Of a stretch of DNA of 56,998 bases, positions 44,369 through 56,581 are shown in pieces. Position numbers and translations under genes: made by a program. The notes under the pieces are model-generated. The model saw nothing but the letters and a program-made list of their open reading frames with translations, was not told the DNA's origin and ran no database searches. The DNA is taken from contig JAPEVF010000266.1 in assembly GCA_029747585.1 (NCBI GenBank), positions 1-56,998 on the forward strand, in the 5' to 3' direction. This stretch comes from Pleurotus djamor. Its lineage: Eukaryota; Basidiomycota; Agaricomycetes; Agaricales; Pleurotaceae. Positions within the stretch are counted from its first letter, which is position 1, and every line of letters begins with the position of its first letter.

Positions 44369-45899
44369 ATGGCTTTCCCTTCTGCTCGCAAGTCGGTCCT
44401 ATCCACGCCCGAACTACTCAGAACCATCTTTGAGTTCTCAAGTGGCAACGACAACTTAAGCAACGCACTCGTCTGTAAGGCTTGGACCCACGAAGCGCTC
44501 TCGGCTTTCTGGCATACTGTGGTCAACTTCAATCGCTTGCTTAGCTTGCTCGGGCCAACCGAAGGAAGCCCAGTGCGTGGAACATTCTTATTTACACAAC
44601 CTGTCGACCGCGCTGATATGACTTCTGTACTTCAGCATGACCGCCGTTTCGTACGTCATCCGAGCCCGGATGACTGGGAAAGATTCATCAAATGCTCTTC
44701 TCAAGTGAGAGTCATTCAAGATGACTACATGATTGAAGCTTTGTCCTCAAAGATGCTTCTTACCTTGGCAAGCACCCGTCCCACAGTCAACCTGTTTCCA
44801 AACCTTCACACACTGAAGTATGGATTCCTCTGGTCACCTTTGTACCTTCCGCTTTTCCTCCAAACTCGTCTGCGATACCTTCGCATTGACTGTGAGATAT
44901 GGGAGGGAATAGTGGAGTGGCAAGACTTTACAATTGATTACCTTCCATCTCGCACCCCATACTTGCAGGCCCTCCACATTTCTGGGGACGTTTTTTNCTG
45001 GTAGCCCCTTTGTGGACCTCCTCTCGACGACCGTCTCTGCCAGAAACCTGCCGATGCTCGCAGAATTGACGCTACCGACATTGACTCCTACACTCATCCA
45101 TAATGTTGCGTCGTTGCCCGCGCTTGAGCGACTTGAGATCGTCACGTATGATTTGTGGCCACTACCCGTTGAACACCATACCGCGACGCTAGACGACTTT
45201 CCGTCTCTCAAGTCCTTGACAATGATGTTCAACCAGTCTTTGGTCCTTGATTTTCTCTCCCAATTCAGATTCCCTGAACTCACAAAGCTGTGCTTATATC
45301 CTGACTTGGAGACTCCCCAGGAATATGAACGATTCCTCCGTATTCTCGCAGCCAAACTCCCGCAACAAAAAGCTTTCGGAATTGAAACTTCTTATCAAGG
45401 TCATTGGGGAGGAGGCTTTCTATCGTACGATGTACTGCGCTACATCCTCCCCTGCAAAAACCTGCAGATTCTCGACCTCGAAAAAGTCGTCACATGTCTC
45501 CGAGGGGAAGAATTGACTTCCCTTACCCAAGCTCTTCCCTTCTTGGTATCTCTGAAACTCAACAACGATGTTTCCCATCAAGACCTTTTTCTCTCTGCCC
45601 TCGAATCAATGATTCCGCACTGCCTGAAGCTGAAACATCTTCATCTCAACTTTACTCGCAGTACAGAAGTTTTGGAGGCCTCAACTGGGAAGAGGTTTTC
45701 AAGACTGGAATCGTTGCGCACCAGAACTATCCCTGCATCTGACCCCGCCATGATTGCACCGTATCTTCACGAAATTCTGCCTCAACAGTGCTGTATTTCC
45801 GGTCTGTCGGATTCGTTGGACAAGGACTGCTGTTTATTCTGGGATAACGTTGTAGAAGAGTGTAAATACCTTATATGTAAATCCAACGACGATGCCTAG
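44369..45899 (+). CDS. F-box protein, second copy (N within T-run breaks frame)
   Basis: Starts MAFPSARKSVLSTPELLRTI, with F-box continuing IFEFSSGNDNLSNALVCKAW and THEALSAFWHTVV. An intron with GTGCGT donor probably spans about 44,572-44,635. The post-intron HPSPDDWERFIKCSSQVRVI parallels the first copy. The frame changes at the N at 44,997 inside a run of T; downstream (SPFVDLLSTTVSARNLPMLA onward) LRR-like leucine patterns continue to the stop at 45,899. The break is best explained as an undetermined run length, not a real mutation. Role as for other SCF F-box receptors. An in-frame ATG at 44,327 is an alternative start, but 44,369 fits the spacing to the F-box in its neighbours. Confidence 0.78.
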
Positions 45900-46192
45900 A
45901 CCCGAAGTAGGGCCGTAGTCTATAACTCTTCTGATTTTCCCCGAAATGTGCTCTGACCTTTTCGAGATGAAACCAAGTCATGAATCGGCCGGTCACGATT
46001 TGATGGAAGCGCACATAACTGTGTGCATTAGCTCTCTTGGAACGGCTACCGCATCGTAGACTTTAACCATCATTGAGAGAAGTTGTTGAGAGGGAGCCCT
46101 GCGGTCTTAGAAGTAAGTATCAATAAAGGAGGACCTTGTTATCATGACTGACCAAACTTGATCGTCGCCGGGTAGCCCAAGCGAAACACAGG

Positions 46193-48054
46193 CTACAGGT
46201 AGTCCTCCTCAATCATGTCATCCAAGAACCAATTTGCCTGGGTCTTGTCTCGGAGTTCTCCCTTTGGAATCCCCATCAGCACCTTCAGTTTCACGAGCTC
46301 GGCGAGGGCCTTGGCCTTCCTATAGTGTTCGTTAGGAACCCACGTCTCCGTCCCGAAGCCAATCATGCTTTGTATATTTCGGACGTTCTCGTCAGCCAGT
46401 TCCAACCTTTTACCGAGCGCCTTCGTTTCGCTCACATCATCGGGCTCGAATTTGACGGGGCACGGAACGCCTTCCCCTGCAAGTTTCCCCCATGCCTCAG
46501 TTGCCTCGATCAACAGCTCCTTGAGCTCGTGTGTCTCAGCCTCCCAAGGAGCGCCAGCTTGGAAGAAGAGGCGACGGGTGAACATAGATACTGAGTCCGA
46601 CAGGGCATCATGGTGGATTTTGTTGAGCTCCTCTGTGGCCTTGGCGTAGTGGAAGTGAACGAGACGTGCATGATGGAGTCCGACAGCCTCCATTAGCTCA
46701 GACTCTTCCATCTTGTCTGCATTCAGTGGAAACGACGGCGGAATGAGGTTCTGCGAGACGGGATCATCGTAGTTCTGAAGTCGCTCTGGTATACCGGCAA
46801 GGAGGAAGCGGGGCAGGATAGGAGTGTGTTGCCAGTCAAGCAGACTGACAATCTCAAGCTGGCCTGATTCTGGTGAGGTCGACACCATGATGTTGCTCGG
46901 CTGGAGATCAGGATGCCGCGTACAAAATTCTTGAAGGGAGCGGTCATTAGGTATGAGCGGAGGGACCATGCGAATGTAGCGTTGGAGGTTCTTGATGTGG
47001 TCCAGAGGCGAATGCTTCTCGTACTGGTGCGCCTCCCTTCTCCCACGCTGAAAAGGGAGTAGAGGTTTACCGAAACGCTCCAGGTAGGTTATTTCCTTGC
47101 GCGCTGCTGTTGCAAGTGCTTCCTCTGCGTTTGCGTCTGAAAACCAACATCGACAGATTCCTGGAAGTTCAATGACGTGGTGGTGCTCACAAACATAGAG
47201 AAAGACGTACATGGTCCACGGTAAACTTCGAGCTGCGATCTCCTCCCAAACCACATGTGTAGCCTGACATCTGGACCAATACAAAAGTGCTCGCCCCTGA
47301 GCGACATCGGGATGGCCGTCTTCTTGGCTGCGACTCTTTCTAGGTCATCCGCGTTATAAAGACTTCCACCAGCCGGGAAGGTGATTGACATGATGCGAGA
47401 CTCGAGCTTGACAAGCTGACGCAAGACAGAGGCGAGATCCGCTTCTTTTAACCGCATCCACAGGTCGGTAAGTTTCGTACCTTTCACAAACTCCATGAAG
47501 ATGTACTCGGTCTTTGCCGAATTTTCCGGGGTAGGAGAATATCCATACACCTTCGGGATGGGCAGGTTATGCGCACGGAGGAAGGCCATCGTGGCAACTT
47601 CACTGGCAACGGCGTAGTACTTGGGTCTCGTGACGGGATACGGGATACGTGCAATCATCTGGAAGCCATCGTGCATGCTAATGAGAAAGACGCGGTTGAA
47701 GCCGCCCTCGTCAAACTTCTCCATGGTGTCAACGTCCTGAAATGTACGACCAACAGATTGTGCCGCGAGTCGACGGAGCTCATTGTCATTGAACTCATGC
47801 TTGCGCTCCGCAAGACGGAGGTCATTGTTGACGCTGAGTATTTTATGCAGTTAAGAGACGATCAGGATGTATACGCCGACCTACAGCCATGATCCTGATG
47901 TGTATTCGAAGAGGTTGTGCGGAAAGCTTGGCGGCATACTTGACAGTAAACGCCGTAGTGGACGCAGCGTTGAAGAATTCCTGTTGAAGGCTGAGATTGA
48001 CGCAGAAGAAGATAGACGTGCTAGGCGCAAAGAGTAGAGAGTCTGGGCGTGCAT
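46193..48054 (-). CDS. AIM9-like mitochondrial phosphotransferase-fold protein
   Basis: Start MHAQTLYSLRLARLSSSASI gives a basic, Ser/Arg-rich leader like a mitochondrial presequence. Then LFEYTSGSWL, NNDLRLAERKHEFNDNELRR, MEKFDEGGFNRVFLISMHDG (nucleotide-binding loop), RAHNLPIPKVYGYS and IFMEFVKGTKL. The catalytic region has HPDLQPSNIMV (HxDx4N, near 46,910) and LLDWQH (metal-binding Asp, near 46,850), as in the APH/choline-kinase superfamily. Basidiomycete relatives are annotated as Altered inheritance of mitochondria protein 9-like. A 50 bp intron (about 47,161-47,211) joins RGPY to ANAEEALATAARKEI. Stop at 46,193. Substrate unknown. It lies on the opposite strand between the second and third F-box genes. 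Confidence 0.83.
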
Positions 48055-48324
48055 TGAGGAAGTGGTGTTTGGAAGGGAACCAAGGAGCAGTCGAACTTGA
48101 GCTTGAAGTTGAACGTTTGAATGACCATTTTAGTCGATCGAAATGAGCCTTAGCGCTTAGCCGTTATGTAATTTACTTCCCGCTTTACGAGTCACGACCC
48201 GGTCCCGTCGCTGAAGGCGCTCATCTTGGTTCTTATGGCCACGCTGTGTTCATCCGCAGTTCGACTACTACTGCACGGACTCTCACTTGTGGTCGATACC
48301 CCGCCAGGGTCCATCTGAGTTTAG

Positions 48325-49887
48325 ATGAACCCTCCTCCGACTGAACCAGCTTCAATCAGGGCATTATCCATACCAGAACTTCTCGGAATAATATTCGAAT
48401 TTTCTGAGCATAACTTCGCCAACTCCCTTGTCTGCAAAACATGGGCCGATGAAGCCTTTTCTATCCTATGGTATAATGTAACTTTCACCGCCCTTCTTAC
48501 CTTGCTTGGACCACGAGTGTATGTTATGGATGCCGGAGAACATGTGCGTGTATCACTGCAGACACTGACATGTTTGATGAAGTAAATTAATCTCCCAACT
48601 CAGTTCGAACGTTTTGTGGAGCAACCTACGCCTAAGGAGTTCGATAGATTCCTCAAATTTTCCTCGAGAGTGAGGGTACTGCGTTGCGCTACAGGAGGCA
48701 GAAATTCCCAATCCTGCGTCAAGGAAATCTTACCAGTATGGGCTGAATTAGCTGGCAGTGTTCCAGCGACCATTATCTTTCCAAATCTCCACACCCTGGA
48801 GTATGGACTATATATTCCGCCCGTATACCTGCCAACTTTCCTCCAACCTCGTCTCCGTCGACTTCGGCTTGACTACCCCGACAGTGCGCATGAACTTCTA
48901 GAAGTTCAATTTGACGAACTTCCTCTCTGCACACCCTGCTTGGAAGCTATTGAGATTCAGGGATACATATCTTCCAACGACCAAGTCACATTCTCCAACC
49001 TCCTCCTGACAGCGCTCTCCAAAGCGAGCTTTTCCAAGCTCATTAAACTCTCCCTTCCAGTGGCTACGTATAGACTTGCGTGCAGTATTGCTGCTTTGCC
49101 CATGCTCGAAGAACTCAAAGTTCTTCATTTCAAAAGACAAGCACCACCTCCAGATGATAACGACAAAGAAAACCTCAAAGGTGGCTTTACCTCTCTCAAG
49201 CGCCTGAGTATCCCCCTGCCTACCTGTTCCCCCCTCGCGCTCTTCATCCAATCGAATCTCCTTCACTTGGTGGAAGTGTGTATTGACTGTAAACTATCAA
49301 CTCGTGATACGTACGAAGCGCTTTTTTCAACTTTACACCAGAAATTCTGGAGTCTAGAGAAACTACGCATCCACTTCACCAACGAAGTCCGTCCGGCATC
49401 CATGGCGTCCGCTACTCTAAAACATATCACCCACCTGACACGACTACAATCTCTCCAGCTTGTCGAAGCACCAATCCACCTCAAAGCGGGGGACGTCGTT
49501 TCCATAGTTCAAGCGCTTCCGCTTTTGACAATCCTCGAGTTGCATAATTGCTCAACGCTTTATGACCACCCAGCTCGCCGCTATCCCGCCATAGCAGTCC
49601 TCGCACAGATGATACCTCACTGCCAGGCACTGCGACAACTGGGACTAACTCTGGACGCGACACAAATACCCGATGGAAGCGTTTTCACGGAGAAATTTCA
49701 AAATCTCGAACAGTTGACTGTTATAAAGTGTTCAACATCTAAGCAATACCATAAAATCCCGGGGTACTTTGATGCGATTTTGCCCATCGAATGCCGAGTC
49801 GTATCAAAGTGTGGTGACAACATTTGGATCAGCATCACCGAAAGGTTGAGCCATTTGAGAAGCAAGCAAGTGTATGTCGAAGAGTAA
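48325..49887 (+). CDS. F-box protein, third copy
   Basis: Starts MNPPPTEPASIRALSIPELL; the F-box continues GIIFEFSEHNFANSLVCKTW and ADEAFSILWYNV. An intron (about 48,543-48,603, GTGCGT...CTCAG) leads to FERFVEQPTPKEFDRFLKFS. The remaining body carries leucine-rich units, e.g. FPNLHTLEYGLYIPPVYLPT, LPMLEELKVLHF, LPLLTILELHNCSTL and FQNLEQLTVIKCS. The stop is at 49,887 after RSKQVYVEE. Layout, intron position and the phrase after the intron show common descent with the two F-box genes upstream. Expected to act as a substrate receptor of an SCF ligase; the target is unknown. Confidence 0.83.
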
Positions 49888-50133
49888 CAGCGTCCACCCA
49901 GATAAGTATACCATCCACGAGGGGAGCGAGGGCTGAGGCACTTCGGCGATCAGATGAAGGGCGTCGTCGATTGAGGTAGCCGATGTCCTCCTTAGGCATC
50001 CGTTTTCAAGCAGGTCGCGGAGCAGTAACGGGTTCAACAAATTACGCAAAGGCAATCGGGTGTAGGAACCGGTCATGGCACAGGCAGAGTTGAAACAAAG
50101 CGAAATGTAATGATACAGACAGACAATGGTATT

Positions 50134-51771
50134 CTATGCAAAGTAAATCAAATCGTTCTTCTTTTTACTTTGCACTGTAAAGGGATCAGAATCAAAGGTT
50201 CACCGTCGCATGCATGATGTAAACTCTCACCTTCTGCTATGCCACTCAGGTAATGTTCATGCCCAAGCTTCGATGCACCTTCCCTCAGTGCGATCATGCC
50301 AGCCTCAACACAGACAGCCTTGAGCTGCGCACCATTGAACTCATCCGTACTCCGTGCAAGCTCCTCGAAGTTGACATCATTCGAGAGCGACAGCTTACGC
50401 GAGTGGATTTCCAATATTCGCGCGCGAGCGGTTTCGTTGGGTAGAGGGAATTCAATCTTGCGGTCAAGACGACCGGAACGGAGGAGGGCGGGGTCAAGAA
50501 TGTCGATACGATTCGTTGCGGCGATGACCTAGAGTATGGCTGAGCCACCAGGCGACACAGAAAAGGTAGACGGAATGCTGACCTTGATACGTTCGTCACT
50601 GCTGAAGCCATCCAACTGATTGAGGAGCTCCAACATCGTTCTTTGGACTTCACGATCGCCACTTTTCTCAGAGTCGAATCGTTTCGTACCGATGGCGTCA
50701 AGTTCGTCAATGAAGATGATAGCTGGTGCTTTTTCCTTGGCCAGAGCGAAGGCGTCGCGAACGAGTTTAGCACCATCTCCAATGAACATCTGTACAAGTG
50801 AGGGACCAGCGAGCTTGAGGTAACACGCGCTTGTCTGAGCCGCACATGCTCGAGCAAGTAGCGTTTTGCCAGTTCCTTCAAAGAATTTCAAGACGAGAGA
50901 GACGGGTTATCAATGATAGGTGCGCACCAGGAGGGCCATACATCAAGCAACCTTTGGGCGGTCTTATACCGAGCGTCTTAAATTTGTCCGCTTGAGCCAT
51001 TGGCAAAACGATGGCTTCTACCAGCTCTTCAATCTGCTTCTCCAGACCACCGATATCCGTATATGATTCTGTCGGCCGTTCGTCTACCTCCATGGCTTTC
51101 ACACGAGAGTCGAATTCAGCGGGTAGCATATCGAGGACGAGGTACGAGTCTTTGTTCACGCCGACAAGGTCGCCAGGTTTGAGGTCCTCTGCCGGGACGA
51201 GACCGATGAGGGGGAGGAAGACTGTTTGCCGTGTTGAAGTCTTGATGACCGCACACTTCCCCCTTCGCATAGAGTCCAGATCCTGGTTCGCACCGTCCTC
51301 TTCGACTTCAGGGTCTACATCAAGAATCTAAAAGCATTGTCAGAGGGACCAATTGCTATATAGCTAGAGGCGTGCTCACCTCCACTACGTTCCCTACGAG
51401 ATACGGCAGGACCTTGTTCTGTTTGATTTTCTCGCCGTTATCCCTTATCTTCTCCTGCATGACCTTTTGTTCGTGCTGAAGTCGCGTCCTTTCTGACCGC
51501 ATAACCTAGTGTATTTGAGCATAACCCCAGTCATAGTTTCGGGAAGACCAACCTTGATATCATTATCAATCAACCTATTTCTCGTCATAATATCGTCGGT
51601 GCTGAGAGACTTGATATCCTCAGGAATGTCATCCCATGTCTCTTCTACAGGTGCTGGCGGCGCTTCCATGGGAGTGTCTTCGGTTGTCTGAAGAGATTCA
51701 GAGGGGACATCACTAGGTTTCTTCTCTGGGTTCGATGACGGTGGGTTTGCGGGAGGAGGTGCGGAGGACAT
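50134..51771 (-). CDS. 26S proteasome regulatory ATPase Rpt5
   Basis: Starts [20 protein letters not shown] and has the N-terminal coiled coil ([20 protein letters not shown]) and OB-fold segment ([39 protein letters not shown]). The AAA domain follows: [20 protein letters not shown], Walker [21 protein letters not shown], Walker [17 protein letters not shown], and the sensor/arginine-finger region [20 protein letters not shown]. The C-terminal exon gives [14 protein letters not shown]; the last three residues (YFA) form an HbYX-like tail that docks into the 20S core. At least five introns have canonical ends. Rpt5 belongs to the ATPase ring unfolding ubiquitinated substrates. Its start is 157 bp from the divergent MPP beta start. 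Confidence 0.95.
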
Positions 51772-51928
51772 GGTGGACGATGAGCAAGATGTGACGAATG
51801 TCAAGCGAACCGCGTTCTGGAATGACGCGTACTCGCCCCTATGTATGGTTCCCACGGGACGGGCATGGCAAATACCGTGAACTTCCGCCCGTTTATGGCT
51901 TGTAACAAACTTTTGCAGTGGTCCTCCC
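51772..51928. promoter_or_regulatory. Short bidirectional promoter, Rpt5 / MPP beta
   Basis: Only 157 bp separate the two divergent start codons, so both transcripts must start in this space. No TATA box was recognised. Sharing between a proteasome and a mitochondrial protease gene suggests common expression, but this is inference. Confidence 0.5.
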
Positions 51929-52760
51929 ATGATTTCACGAACGGTGCTCAGTCGCGCCCTCCGAAGCGCTGCGCGCAGTCCAGTGAGCTTAGTGGAAATG
52001 GCATTAGGAGCACAAAACTAACTTGTAATACTTCTAGCGTTCCTTGCGAACATTTGCTACGGCGCACAACGTCTCGGGACCATTCACTGAGGTTTCGACA
52101 CTGTCCAATGGTCTCACAGTCGCGACAGAAGCCCACCCGAATGCACAGACTGCCACGGTCGGTGTATGGATAGATGCTGGCTCGCGGGCGGAGACAGATG
52201 CTACCAATGGCACCGCTCACTTCTTGGAACACATGGCCTTCAAAGGAACTGGAAAGCGCACACAACACGGTCTGGAACTCGAGGTGGAGAACCTTGGTGC
52301 TCATCTCAACGCCTACACTTCTCGCGAGCAGACCGTCTACTACGCCAAAAGCTTCCGCAAGGATGTCCCGGCTTCCGTCGACATCATCAGCGACATCTTG
52401 CAAAACTCGAAACTGGAAAACTCTGCCATTGAGAGGGAGCGCGATGTCATTCTACGGGAGCAACAGGAAGTTGACAAGCAGTTGGAGGAGGTTGTGTTTG
52501 ATCATCTTCACTCTGTCGCATTCCAAGGTGGGTTTCGTAAACCTCCTTACCTCCGCTATTAGCCGTTTATACTTTTTGAAAANGGTCAACCTCTCGGTCG
52601 CACCATCTTGGGTCCCAAGAAAAACATCCTCTCGATCAAGAGGGATGATTTGGCCTCTTACATCAAGACCAACTACACTGCCGACCGCATGGTCCTCGTC
52701 GGTGCTGGTGGTGTTGACCACGCTGAATTGGTCAAGCTCGCCGAAAAAGCATTTCNCCTC
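51929..52760 (+). pseudogene. Mitochondrial processing peptidase beta, truncated at an N-rich junction
   Basis: First exon MISRTVLSRALRSAARSP, then RSLRTFATA, is a typical mitochondrial presequence. The M16 protease domain is clear: [20 protein letters not shown], the zinc motif HFLEH (about 52,220), [40 protein letters not shown] and EREQQ-like [20 protein letters not shown]. After an intron whose acceptor contains an N (52,583) the text reads LGRTILGPKKNILSIKRDDL and MVLVGAGGVDHAELVKLAEK. At about 52,756 several Ns appear and the similarity to MPP beta ends; the remaining half of the protein is absent from the rest of the window. MPP beta cleaves presequences with MPP alpha in the matrix and is essential, so an assembly artefact or extra truncated copy is more likely than loss. 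Confidence 0.8.
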
Positions 52761-54464
52761 TNNACCCGNCCATNCCAAACGCAGAGATACCGATGGGACA
52801 CTTGGGACAATAATGATCAGAAACGAATGCGAGGACTCGATGGACAAGGAGACAAACATTTGATCAGAATCGTCCATCACGAGATGCCCGTGGAACTCTT
52901 GGAAAGAGGTACGGATCCACGGGGGTGCCGATATGAGTTACGGCGGTTGTTGGTATCGGGCGATACCTGGATACGCAGGTTATCAGCAAGCGCCAACGAG
53001 AAAAGTTCGCGGACGTACCCTAGAGATGAAGTGGTTGAAAGACCACACGAATGCACGACGGAACGGTAAATGTTGATATCAGGTGGGCGATATCTAGATA
53101 AAGAACGCGCATACAGTTAGTTTACGGGAACCAGACGACGAGGAAATCGAAGAAACGCACCCAGGAATGTTGTGCACGACGAAACGGCACCAGGTATGAT
53201 ATCAGGAAGGTGATATCTGCAAAGGAAAACGCGCATACAGTCAGAATCAAAATCAAACGCGAAGCTGGCGACGATTAGAGTGGGATGAGAGAACGCACCC
53301 GACAAGTAAGTGGTTATGTTGGACCACACGAGACTGGAATGCAGGCAAGCTTGCTGAGCTCCCCGCTGACGATGTAGAACGAGCGCACGGCGGCGTCGAG
53401 CGACCCAACCCGCCCTCTAGAAATTCATGCGGACGCGTCAGCGAGAAGTAGCGACGATGAGAGAGAGAAAAGGGGAGGACACTGGGGAAGGCGGTGGGGA
53501 AGATGAAAATACGCACCGATGGGGGAAGGGGAAGGATAAGATGCAGGGACGCTGCCCGACGGGTTTATATATGGTCGGGCTGATTTAGGGCAGGGCGGTT
53601 ACCCTTTCGATGATGTCACACGTAGCCTAGCGCCGTCTTCCAAACTCTGCCAAGTTGTGTCTCCTCCACGAATTTATGTATTGGCCCCTTGAGCCCCTTC
53701 CTTCCCTTACTTTCATGCTCAGGCAGAGGTCGTCTTCTCACCGCAACGAGCCTGATGCCTGAATTTCAAGTTGTCTTTTCATGTCCCAGGTCTGCACTTC
53801 CAAGCCAGGTATCCGAATGAGCTCAGGGAACCATGAGTCTAAGACCATTACTGCCATTTTTTGCAGTGAAGACCAGCCGAAGCTGTTTGAGGCAAATTTG
53901 AGGTATCTTCACTACTGCCTTCTGCATTCGAAGCGTCGCGTCGCGATTTTTGATTCCAACGCGCCTAAACTTCGTGAGTCTGCATCTCTCATACTGTCGT
54001 CAGCTGTTCCATTTTGATTCATGTGAATTTCTTCGAAGCTGAACGGACACATTGTCAAGTCGACCATACAGCAGACTGCAGTGTTATCGACAACGCACCG
54101 GTCGAGTTGATGGGAAATGACTTGCACATCTCGGCGTCGCTTGCACCCTTTCGCATCTTCCTGATGCCCTTGCAGCAAAATTCGGCTCCTTGCCCGCCCC
54201 CGTCATTCTTCATGACTTTTGGCGCGATTCATCATCTTCTTATAGCCTCACATCCACAGCTTGTCTCCCAATAGCAACTGGAGTCTGGGCGATCCATTTC
54301 ATACCTCCGTAAAAAATACTTCCATTTTCTCGACATGCCCGGCGCACCAGAGCAATGCAATACCATCACTACCTACGAAAACTCTTTAAGGGTCAACGCG
54401 AAGCCCGACCCTGTTCCTTCTGACTCCTTCTGCCACAGGTCTGTAGATTCAGCCTTCAGCGACC
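52761..54464. other. Non-coding stretch with short tandem repeat after the MPP beta break
   Basis: No gene recognised. A unit of about 121 bp is repeated: 53,050-53,118 and 53,170-53,240 both contain GCACGACGRAACGG, GATATCAGG, GATATCT and AACGCGCATACAG. Further GAACGCACCC/GAAACGCACCC words occur nearby. TTTATATATGG at about 53,564 could be a TATA-like box. The stretch might be part of a repeat family or transposon that replaced the end of MPP beta, but no terminal structures were found. Confidence 0.45.
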
Positions 54465-56581
54465 ATGGAGTTCAACCCCTTGGACATATTTACGTCCGTC
54501 TCTCACTATGGATCCCCGATGGTGATCGGTTCGTCGCTCGCAATATTCCACAGTAGACTCACTCCGAACTGACCGTCTTTGTAGGAACGATGCTAGCAAG
54601 CCCGTCCGTGCTCTATTTTACGGTCACTAAAATCTTCTCACTGACCTTCATTTTCCACTCCAACGCGCAGTTTATACGGCATCATGCTCGGCCAGTCGAT
54701 CTGGTACTTCCGATGCTCGCAAAATGATTCAACCACAATCCGAGCCCTCGTACGTTCAACTATCCAAATAGCGGTATCTCTGCCACTCTGGCATCGACAC
54801 GCTCACTGGCTTACGCGCATACTCTAGGTAGCATTTGTCGTGTTCGTGCTCACTCACGCGTCTTCCTGTGTACTCTATATTTTTGACATCAATTTCGCTC
54901 TTGTAGGTTGTTTGATGGTATTCAAACCGTCGGACTGGCCCAAGGCACTTTCATCGGGTATCTCGGCCCATTCCCTAACTTCCACCCACCCGTGTAAGTG
55001 CTACTCCAAGTCGGGAATTCCGTCTGTCAAGCTCACCAATACTGACGGCTGATACTTGTGTAGGGGTATGCTGGTGCGTTTAAATTCCTCGTCGTCGTTC
55101 CTTGTTCGTTGATACCAATACTCTACGATTTCGGGCAGGTCGATATCTTCTTCGCGGTACGTATCTTGTATTTCCCGTGCCTTTTCCCTCGCACCACCAT
55201 TGGCGTGAATACTCACGAAGATTTTCCAGTCGTTTAGTGTCCTACTGGTACACTGGTGAGTTTAGGCCACCGTTTGAAGTCCGCCACGCTCACTCAACCG
55301 TTTCTACTCAGTGCGTTCGTCTATCGAGTCTGGTTAAGTACGTTTCCGCCGCTCTTTTTCCACTCAGCTACTTGACTGATGAGTATATGACAAGTGAGCA
55401 ACAAACGCCGTTACATGACCATAGTCTTGGTGAGTATCTTCTTCCCTTCGTCCCCCCGTAAGCCTGTCAATTGCTTACCCCGTCCACGCTGGGCACAAAG
55501 AGCGTTCTGGTCTTCATACGATTCAGTACGTCCATGTTCAACTGCCCAATATCCCATGATGTCCGACTCATTTCTTCACCCTCATCTTTTTACCCGACAG
55601 CTGCATCAATGGGTACACCTCTCCCTCCCATCGACTTTCCTGGTTATTAGTATGCTAATCGAGCGTCATTATCCCGTCCTCCCATCGGACAGGATTGAAC
55701 ATCACCCTGTAGGTCCCGTGGCTGTTTTAGATGAGAGAGATAAAGAAACCTCTCGACTTCACAACAGCGCATCCGAGAACACAATAGTGAAGTTACACAA
55801 TTCCCTCAGCAACGTGCGTACTTTCTTCATCTTTGTTCCCCCACACCAAAACCCATATCCGTATCTAACTCGTCGCGTTGAGCAAATTTACTGACATTCC
55901 TTTCGCCTACTCCACTTAGGCGTTCGGCGGCATAGAAATGACCACCGCAGCACTCCTCGATATCCTCATTGCAATCGCGATGGCTCTCTATCTGAGTAGG
56001 GAACGCTCGGATTTTCTATGGTAGGGGTTCACTATCCCACACTCGTCTTGTGGTGGTTCATCAGTTTCTACTCTAAACTGATGACTGGGTCCGTAGGACG
56101 AACATGTTGATTTCCAAGCTAATCACCTATTTTGTCGGAGCTGGTGCTCTTACAAGGTTTGACGTTACTCTACTCTCAACCTATCATCTTTTCTGACTCT
56201 CAGGAAATGTAGTATCTTCGCGGTGTTGATCATGGTCTCGGTTCGTCTCTTCCCGGCCTTGTGTCACTTGAAAAGTAACTTCTTGGCTTGACTCTAGTGG
56301 ACGGCGATGCCGAAAAACCTGGTGTTTTTGATCTTTCATTCCGTTCTTAGCAAATGTACGTCTTTCTCCCCTCCCCCACTTCTCCTATTCCTATTTCGGT
56401 GAATACTGACCAAATCCACCGTGTAGTGTATGGAAACTCGCTACTTGTCATGTACGTCTCTTGCGTGCTTTGTTCTTACCGGCTAGGTAGCTGACTCGAA
56501 TGCTTTTGCCCTCTTTTTCTGACGATCAGCCTCAACTCAAGACGACAGATAAAAGGTTTCAATAGCGCTACTTATCCCTAG
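54465..56581 (+). CDS. DUF6534 multi-pass membrane protein
   Basis: Many short exons. The proposed start is MEFNPLDIFTSVSHYGSP. Recognisable exons: LYGIMLGQSIWYFRCSQNDS, VAFVVFVLTHASSCVLYIFD, FDGIQTVGLAQGTFIGYLGP, VDIFFA, SRLVSYWYTG, AFVYRVWLS, AFGGIEMTTAALLDILIAIA and MALYLSRERSDFLW, RTNMLISKLITYFVGAGALT, FAVLIMVSWTAMP, KNLVFLIFHSVLSKLYGNSL and the tail NSRRQIKGFNSATYP with stop at 56,581. The block from ALLDILIAIA to LYGNSL matches DUF6534, a seven-helix-like membrane family hugely expanded in Agaricomycetes, function unknown. The first two exon joins (54,520-54,670) are uncertain; an upstream start is possible. Confidence 0.8.

Noticed and set aside
52900..53640. Long terminal repeat of a retrotransposon next to MPP beta
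   Set aside because: No matching second repeat, no TG...CA ends with target duplication and no reverse transcriptase coding sequence in the window.
53781..54274. Possible small gene or upstream exons before the DUF6534 gene
   Set aside because: Short frames on both strands without conserved pattern or supported splice joins.
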